In this document: positions 59,333 through 64,000 of the stretch, one piece after another
Position numbering within the stretch: the first letter of the stretch is position 1
Layout: each line of letters begins with the position of its first letter
Assembly: GCF_001605725.1 (NCBI RefSeq)
Contig: NZ_CP011530.1
Span: 3,348,001 to 3,412,000 of the forward strand
Reading direction: 5' to 3'
DNA: 64,000 nucleotides
From: Mycobacteroides immunogenum
GTDB lineage: Bacteria; Actinomycetota; Actinomycetes; Mycobacteriales; Mycobacteriaceae
Program-made: the position numbers and the translations under genes
The notes under the pieces: generated by a model
The model's database searches: none
Told to the model about the DNA's origin: nothing
What the model saw: only the letters and a program-made list of their open reading frames with translations

Positions 59333-60105
59333 GTCCGCGGCGCCCGTTGATGCTGATGCGACCGATTCCCGGTCAGTCGCCCATCCACTCATTGTGGGCT
59401 GGCACGAAACTGCTGGCCGTGCTGGCGATATCGGTGTTGCTCACCATCATGCCGTCATGGACGGCGATTGGCGTCGTCGCGCTGCTCATCGCGGGGACCG
59501 CTGCGCTCGCCGGCATTTCACCCCGATGTGTGCCGTCCGTGCCACGGTGGGTCTGGCTGCTGGTGGTGGCGGGCAGCTTGTTCACCATCGTCAACGGAGG
59601 CGCTCCCGAGCTACGGCTGGGACCCGTCACAGTCGGAGTGGGCGGCTTCCTCGACTTCCTGCGCGTCACGTCACTTGGTCTGGTGCTGATCGGCCTGGGC
59701 GCGGTGATCTCATGGACAACTCAGGTCGCCGACATAGCTCCTGCGGTGGCACTTTTGTGTCGCCCGCTACGCCTCGTACGGGCGCCAGTCGATGATTGGG
59801 CCGTCACCATCTCCCTGGCGTTCCGCATGTTTCCGATGCTGTCCGAGGAGTTCCGGCTGCTGGCGGCGGCCCGCAAGCTCCAGCCGCCTGCGCCGGAGAA
59901 ACCTTCGCGGCGTGCGGAAATGGTGGATCTGTGCACGGCTGCCATGGTGGTCTCGCTGCGTCGTGCCACCGAAATGGGTGATGCCATAACCGCGCGAGGC
60001 GGCGCGGGGCGCATCGCTGCGCATCCGGCCCATCCGGGATGGCGCGATGCGGTGGCGGCCACGGTGTTGATCGGGGTCTTGGCATTCGCACTAGTACTGA
60101 GCTGA
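59329..60105 (+). CDS. ECF transporter T-component (EcfT)
   Basis: 258 residues, several transmembrane helices. EcfT coupling motif GDAITARGG near residue 220 and an earlier LLAAARKLQ coupling helix are seen, which contact the two ATPases. Starts at the ATG overlapping the ATPase gene stop. With the fused upstream protein it makes a complete ECF importer in two polypeptides. Confidence 0.88.
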   Translation: MSPRRPLMLMRPIPGQSPIHSLWAGTKLLAVLAISVLLTIMPSWTAIGVVALLIAGTAALAGISPRCVPSVPRWVWLLVVAGSLFTIVNGGAPELRLGPVTVGVGGFLDFLRVTSLGLVLIGLGAVISWTTQVADIAPAVALLCRPLRLVRAPVDDWAVTISLAFRMFPMLSEEFRLLAAARKLQPPAPEKPSRRAEMVDLCTAAMVVSLRRATEMGDAITARGGAGRIAAHPAHPGWRDAVAATVLIGVLAFALVLS

Positions 60106-60230
60106 GACTTCCCAGTTTTCCGTCAGAAACCAGAACCCACAGTAATTCCGAAGAGATCCCGTGGGGAACTTTGATTTTCACGTCTTACCTTTTGCTTGTC
60201 GAACCTCGGCACGTGAAAGGAGACAGCGTG

Positions 60231-60596
60231 ATGCCCGTTCGATCCTCAGTACGCAGCGGTGTTGTCGTCGCCGCTATCGGCGCCTCATTGCTTGGTGCAG
60301 TTGCGATCCCGGCAGTTGCGTCGGCCGCGCCGGCCACCGGGTACACCACCGACCATGTCGACTGGCGAGGTGGCGGTCATCGCTACTGGGACCACCCGGA
60401 GTGGGGCCGAGGCTGGAATCGCGGCTATCCGGCGCCCGGCTGGATTCCACCCCGGGGCTGGTACCCACCCGCCGATTGGGTTCCGCCGCAAGGTTGGTAC
60501 CCGCCCGCGGGCTGGGCACCGCCGGGTGATTGGGCAGGTCCATGCAGCGGCCCATTGTTCGACCTGCTCCACCCCGCGCGTTGCTTCCGGGTGTAG
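60231..60596 (+). CDS. Secreted protein with Trp-Pro-Pro hexapeptide repeats
   Basis: 121 residues. ATG 60231 is seven bases after AAAGGAGA; a GTG one codon earlier is too close. Signal peptide (residues 1-33, ending ASA-AP). Residues 71-101 contain five tandem hexads of the form W-x-P-P-x-x with Trp at 71, 77, 83, 89, 95 and 101, then two cysteines (105, 118). Such regular Trp/Pro spacing suggests an extended cell-wall-associated segment. No known domain. Confidence 0.65.
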   Translation: MPVRSSVRSGVVVAAIGASLLGAVAIPAVASAAPATGYTTDHVDWRGGGHRYWDHPEWGRGWNRGYPAPGWIPPRGWYPPADWVPPQGWYPPAGWAPPGDWAGPCSGPLFDLLHPARCFRV

Positions 60597-60652
60597 TTGT
60601 TCCCCGAGCTTGGGCGCGTGCGCCCGCCCCTCCAGTGGAGTGATGTCTCACG

Positions 60653-60916
60653 TCACGGGCCGAATCCACCACTGGCCTGCACACCTCCGGACGCCCCGGC
60701 CGCATCCACCCCGCCGGACATCCGGGGACCGCGCGCGCCGGACATCGACGACGGAAGTCGTGTTCCTCGAGACAGATTCAACGCGGGTAGTTGCCCCGGC
60801 GCGACCACCGGCCCGTATGGGGACGGGCTGGGCGGCGGTAGCTCCGCCGAGGCCGGAGCACCGAACCCAGCGGAAAGTCCCATCACCAACACCGCGACAC
60901 ACCCCACCCGGATCAT
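60653..60916 (-). CDS. Small secreted Pro/Gly-rich protein (second in MspA unit)
   Basis: 87 residues. Signal peptide MIRVGCVAVLVMGLSAGFG, cleaved after ASA in APASAELPPP. Mature part is Pro-, Ser- and Gly-rich with GVDAAGASGGVQASGGFG at the end, resembling the RMSGG-type tail of its neighbour. Its ATG overlaps the neighbour stop (ATGA), which supports it being real. Function unknown. Confidence 0.5.
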   Translation of the reverse strand: MIRVGCVAVLVMGLSAGFGAPASAELPPPSPSPYGPVVAPGQLPALNLSRGTRLPSSMSGARGPRMSGGVDAAGASGGVQASGGFGP

Positions 60917-61212
60917 CGAACGTTTCCTTCACCTGTTCCCCGCGGGTCTTCCAACTGCCCACCGGTCATCCCGCCGCTGACACGCGCGGAGTGCCCCGCT
61001 TCGAGCCCGGCCGAGATATGCGCGCCGCGCCCCGGCCTGGGCAACAACCCAAACGCCGGTTGCGACGGTGTCGCCGCATGATTGTTCGGCGCACTACCCG
61101 GTACCGCTACCGGTACGGCTGGGTTTATCGGGGGCGGCTCAGCCGCCGCCACGGCAGCGGAGGCAAGCCACGCCCCCAGAAGGAAAAGCATTGCTGTTAC
61201 GGCTGATCGCAT
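60913..61212 (-). CDS. Small secreted Pro-rich protein (first after MspA)
   Basis: 99 residues. Signal peptide MRSAVTAMLFLLGAWLASAA, cleavage near AAA-EPPP. Mature region Pro/Ala-rich, then SAGLEAGHSARVSGGMTGGQ. Starts three bases after the MspA-like stop, so it belongs to the porin operon. No family is recognised. It may be a partner or a fast-evolving surface protein. Confidence 0.55.
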   Translation of the reverse strand: MRSAVTAMLFLLGAWLASAAVAAAEPPPINPAVPVAVPGSAPNNHAATPSQPAFGLLPRPGRGAHISAGLEAGHSARVSGGMTGGQLEDPRGTGEGNVR

Positions 61213-61215
61213 GGG

Positions 61216-61854
61216 CTAGATCCTGATCGGATCGCCGTAGATCGCGAACTCGGTGTGACCGGTCTCCGTGGAAACACGCAACGAAGCGAAAGACCGAATC
61301 GTGACATCTCCACCGCATGCGTCGGCCTTGAGATGAACGTTGTCCAGATCCAGCGCACCGGTGTTACCTCGCGACAACACCATGTTGCCCAGCGGCAGAT
61401 TGACGATGACGCCCGGTTGCAGCACGGTCTGTACGAAACCGCTGACGCCGGCACTGCCACCGACGCCCACGGTTTGTAAGGGAAGCACACCCAGATTCAC
61501 TGATGGTGCGACACCTGCGGATCCGCCGATCTGCAATCCCGACGACACATCGGACTGGCAACCAAGTTGGTAGCCGATGAGGAAGAGACTGTCGGTGATG
61601 GGATTGGCTCCACCTGTCGCGGTCGCCGTGCCCGAGAGCGTGACAAAGGCCTCCCGCGAGTTGGCGGCGGCCGCGAGATTCGGCACCGAGTTCACCCGCT
61701 CATGGTCCAACCGGATCTCCAGATGCCATCCATCCCGGGTAGTCCTCGAATACAGCTGTGGCGCCATGTCTCTTGGCTCCGCACTGGCAGCGGCGGGTTC
61801 AGTTAGCCCAAACACGGCCACCAGAAAACCCGTGACTACTAGGCGGGCAATCAT
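61216..61854 (-). CDS. MspA family porin-like protein
   Basis: 212 residues. Signal peptide (IARLVVTGFLVAVFGLTEPA, cleavage near ASA). MspA features: IGYQLGCQSD (MspA GYQIG), PGVIVNLPLGNM (MspA PGVSISADLG region), KADACGGDVTIRSFASL and FAIYGDP near the end. MspA porins form octameric outer-membrane channels in rapid growers. Two cysteines (Cys in QLGCQ and DACGG) are unlike MspA. Start may be GTG 61863/61866 instead of ATG 61854. Confidence 0.85.
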   Translation of the reverse strand: MIARLVVTGFLVAVFGLTEPAAASAEPRDMAPQLYSRTTRDGWHLEIRLDHERVNSVPNLAAAANSREAFVTLSGTATATGGANPITDSLFLIGYQLGCQSDVSSGLQIGGSAGVAPSVNLGVLPLQTVGVGGSAGVSGFVQTVLQPGVIVNLPLGNMVLSRGNTGALDLDNVHLKADACGGDVTIRSFASLRVSTETGHTEFAIYGDPIRI

Positions 61855-62043
61855 GAGATCCACCACGGCGCATCACGGCGCACATTCACATACAACAAAG
61901 GTCTATAGAAGCTGGCAGAGGTCACCACTACAAACGTTCCAATCAACGGATACGGAGCCGGCGAGGCGCACGAAAAATACACCCTCGACGGCTAGTGAAG
62001 GTTTGATATGTACAAGACGGCAACGATGACCGTCCGGCAGCCC

Positions 62044-62418
62044 TCAGCGCCGATTGATTCGTAAGTGCAGAAGCCTTTGTCGCCCAAAATTTTCCGGACC
62101 CCGTGAAATCACCGCGCCCCGGCGCGCCATCAACACAATCAGCAGGGCTGCGCCACCAAGGGAAATGACCGACAGGGCGTGCGGGAGCCAAACCGGCTCT
62201 CCAACTAGCCCGTGACGAAAACGAGTTGCGGCCACGCCATGCTGCACCAGTTCCCAGTGATGGGCCTCGACAGTGTCATATAAGGACACCGGTGCGGCGG
62301 TATCCCCCAAATGCGAACTCTCACCCGGAAATAGGCAAGCACCGCCGACCAACAAACACAAAATCGCCAGCAGGGCTGCGGAGTACAGCTGGTACTTGGG
62401 TACCCCGCGACCAGACAT
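62044..62418 (-). CDS. Small two-helix membrane protein, paralogue of the 16.7-17.1 kb gene
   Basis: 124 residues. ATG 62418 is seven bases after TACCAT (62426-62431, minus strand), without ribosome site, like its paralogue. Begins MSGRGVPKY, first helix YSAALLAILCLLVGGACLF, loop, second helix LSVISLGGAALLIVLMARRG, and tail RGPENFGRQRLLHLRINRR. The longer upstream frame is not protein-like. Function unknown. Confidence 0.65.
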   Translation of the reverse strand: MSGRGVPKYQLYSAALLAILCLLVGGACLFPGESSHLGDTAAPVSLYDTVEAHHWELVQHGVAATRFRHGLVGEPVWLPHALSVISLGGAALLIVLMARRGAVISRGPENFGRQRLLHLRINRR

Positions 62419-62553
62419 ATCGACGATGGTACCAGGAAGATTTTTGCGACTCCGGGGCTCGGCATTCGTAATTCTCGAAATACCTTCTGTCACAGTGGTT
62501 TCTAGCGCAACAATCTGCACGGACTTGTCGGTGTCCGTCTTTACGATGCACGT

Positions 62554-63882
62554 ATGAGTTCGATCAGGATGTTGGAGGCGGCGGTTGATGCCGTATGCGC
62601 TGACACCTTGGCCGGACTCTCCAGCCCTGAGCTGCTGGCGACACTGGCACGTATGGAGGTGGTCCAACGCCGGCTCGCCGCTGCGTCACACGCCGGCATC
62701 GCACAGTTGGTGCAGCAGGCGTCCCCGGTGGAGTTGGGCGGTACGTCGTTTCCGGATGTGTTGTCGCGGCGGTTGCATATTGGTAAGGGGGCGGCGCGGC
62801 GCCGGATCGCCGACGCCGAGCAGCTGGCGCCGCGGCGGGTGTTGACCGGCGAGGTGTTGGCACCGCAACTACCCTGCACCGCTGAAGCGTTGGGGCGTGG
62901 CGATATCGGTGAGGAACATGTCCGGATCATCCGGCACTTCTTCGATCGGCTCCCGGCGGTGGTCGATGCCCTCACCCGGGAAGCAGCCGAGGCGCAGCTG
63001 GCGGTGATGGCGGCGCAGTTTGGGCCCGAGGCGCTGCGGGTCGGTGCCGACCGGCTGATGGCCCTACTCAACCCCGACGGACAGTTCTCCGACGCCGATC
63101 GGGCGCGCCGACGCGGACTCACGATCGGGCCGCAAGGCTTCGATGGCATGTCCGCGATCTCAGGTCTGCTGGATCCGGAGACGCGGGCTTATGTGGACGC
63201 GGTGTTCGCCAAACTAGCCGCCCCCGGCATGTGCAACCCCAACGATCAAAGCCCCACCGTGGATGGTGAGGTGTCACCCGAGGCCGCTGAACGCGATACC
63301 CGCACCGTGACACAACGCCACCACGACGCCCTACGCGCAGCCCTGCGCTCCACCCTGGCCAGCGCAGAGCTGGGTTCACACCACGGACTACCCGTCACCG
63401 TCGTCATCACCACCACACTCAAAGAGTTGGAAGACGGCGCCGGAATCGCGATGACCGGCGCGGGCACCCGCCTGCCGATGCGCGACCTGATCCGCATGGC
63501 CACCCACGCCCACCACTACCTAGCGATCTTCAACGACAACGGCCGACCCCTCTATCTCGGACGCACTAAACGCATCGCCACCCCCGAACAGCGCCTCGTG
63601 CTCCACGCCCGCGACCGCGGCTGCACCCACCCCCAATGCACGGTCCCTGGATACCTCTGCGAAGTCCACCACATCACCGAATGGGCCCACGGCGGACCCA
63701 CCAACATCGACAACCTCACCTTCGCCTGCGCACCCCACCACCGCCTCCTAGGCCACGGCTGGAACACCCGAAAACGACCAGACGGCACCACCGAATGGAT
63801 ACCCCCACCACAACTGGTTTTAGACGACCTGCGCACCAACACGTTCCACCATCCGGAACTCCGCACACTTCAGCCAGACTGA
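62554..63882 (+). CDS. 13E12 repeat / DUF222-HNH endonuclease family protein
   Basis: 442 residues. DUF222 domain (about 30-300, with LAAASHAGIAQLVQQ and FPDVLSRRLHIGKGAARRRI) and a C-terminal HNH domain (CTHPQC, CEVHHITEWAHGGPTNIDN, ACAPHHRLL), complete with Cys and His ligands. The family is multi-copy in mycobacteria, called 13E12 in M. tuberculosis, and often lies at mobile or variable sites. ATG 62554 is six bases after TACGAT (62542-62547), leaderless. Confidence 0.9.
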   Translation: MSSIRMLEAAVDAVCADTLAGLSSPELLATLARMEVVQRRLAAASHAGIAQLVQQASPVELGGTSFPDVLSRRLHIGKGAARRRIADAEQLAPRRVLTGEVLAPQLPCTAEALGRGDIGEEHVRIIRHFFDRLPAVVDALTREAAEAQLAVMAAQFGPEALRVGADRLMALLNPDGQFSDADRARRRGLTIGPQGFDGMSAISGLLDPETRAYVDAVFAKLAAPGMCNPNDQSPTVDGEVSPEAAERDTRTVTQRHHDALRAALRSTLASAELGSHHGLPVTVVITTTLKELEDGAGIAMTGAGTRLPMRDLIRMATHAHHYLAIFNDNGRPLYLGRTKRIATPEQRLVLHARDRGCTHPQCTVPGYLCEVHHITEWAHGGPTNIDNLTFACAPHHRLLGHGWNTRKRPDGTTEWIPPPQLVLDDLRTNTFHHPELRTLQPD

Positions 63883-63896
63883 GGCCTATGCCTCAG
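63879..63896. terminator. Hairpin containing both convergent stop codons
   Basis: CTGAGGC and GCCTCAG form a perfect 7-bp stem with a CTAT loop. The TGA of the HNH gene (63880-63882) is in one arm and the TGA of the leftward partial gene (63893-63895) is in the other. Confidence 0.5.
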
Positions 63897-64000
63897 CGAT
63901 ACGTCGCCGCCTGGGCCACGAAACGTGCCACCGCGCCGGGGTGAGCGGCGGGATGGGTGTGCAGGTACGAGGCATGTATCCGCCCTCCCCCCGCGACCGC
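63893..64000 (-). CDS. C-terminus of a leftward gene cut by the window edge
   Basis: A 35-codon open frame enters from the right edge and stops at TGA 63893-63895. It ends YLHTHPAAHPGAVARFVAQAA plus TYR, which looks like the C-terminal helix of a hydrolase or similar enzyme, but too little is visible to name it. Placement tail to tail with the HNH gene and a shared hairpin supports it. Confidence 0.4.
   Translation of the reverse strand, partial: AVAGGGRIHASYLHTHPAAHPGAVARFVAQAATYR

Overview
The window looks like a chromosomal segment of a rapidly growing mycobacterium, most probably the Mycobacteroides abscessus-chelonae group. The evidence is high GC, an MspA-type porin, a PptT-type phosphopantetheinyl transferase, a 13E12-type HNH protein, EfpA, a SulP-carbonic anhydrase fusion, and a core gene order that follows the M. 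tuberculosis stretch from thyX/dapA to cysG with local insertions. The species assignment is inference; no rRNA, tRNA, CRISPR array, insertion sequence or prophage was seen.

Layout. 1-5.5 kb: a cut-off secreted protein, an MpaB-type oxygenase with a palindromic operator, a TetR regulator, and an operon of a quinol-monooxygenase-like protein, a mycofactocin-type SDR and an LCM-type methyltransferase. 5.5-16.4 kb: housekeeping genes on the minus strand (RNase J, dapA, thyX; thyA-dfrA-DsbA-like lipoprotein-AlkZ-like protein; a PapA5-like acyltransferase; dapB and its small neighbours). 16.7-22.9 kb: a small membrane protein, a SulP/carbonic anhydrase fusion, AldR-like regulator with ald, an SDR and a DUF2182 membrane protein. 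22.9-28.7 kb: pepR, pnp, lppU, rpsO and ribF. 28.8-32.8 kb: a MntR/SirR-type regulator, a DUF4262 protein and an accessory type VII cassette of two WXG100 proteins, a polymorphic toxin and a tandem-duplicated immunity protein. 32.8-43.8 kb: truB, pptT, a phosphoesterase, an AhpD-like protein under a KstR-type box, a paired acyl-CoA dehydrogenase/crotonase operon, a siderophore-type acyltransferase under iron boxes, dinF-like, nrnA and rbfA. 43.8-50.7 kb: the infB-ylxR and nusA-rimP blocks, separated by an NsrR-Hmp nitric-oxide detoxification unit. 50.8-57.3 kb: two small proteins, an SRPBCC protein, proS, efpA and cysG. 57.3-64 kb: a fused ECF transporter, secreted proteins, an MspA-like porin with two small secreted partners, and a 13E12 protein.

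How it works together. Most of the window is core biosynthesis, RNA metabolism and translation in tightly packed operons with many 4-base ATGA/GTGA overlaps. About twenty starts lie 5-7 bases after a TANNNT -10 hexamer and lack a Shine-Dalgarno sequence, so they are probably leaderless. Four convergent gene pairs share a single CTAG as both stop codons. The most interesting content is the four-gene WXG100/toxin/immunity cassette at 30.2-32.8 kb, which has the same plan as esxF-esxE-cpnT-ift of M. tuberculosis and whose immunity gene looks like a recent fusion of two copies. Next come the regulatory sites visible in the DNA (KstR-type box, IdeR-type iron boxes, NsrR-type operator) and the nitric-oxide unit lodged inside the normally continuous nusA-infB cluster.
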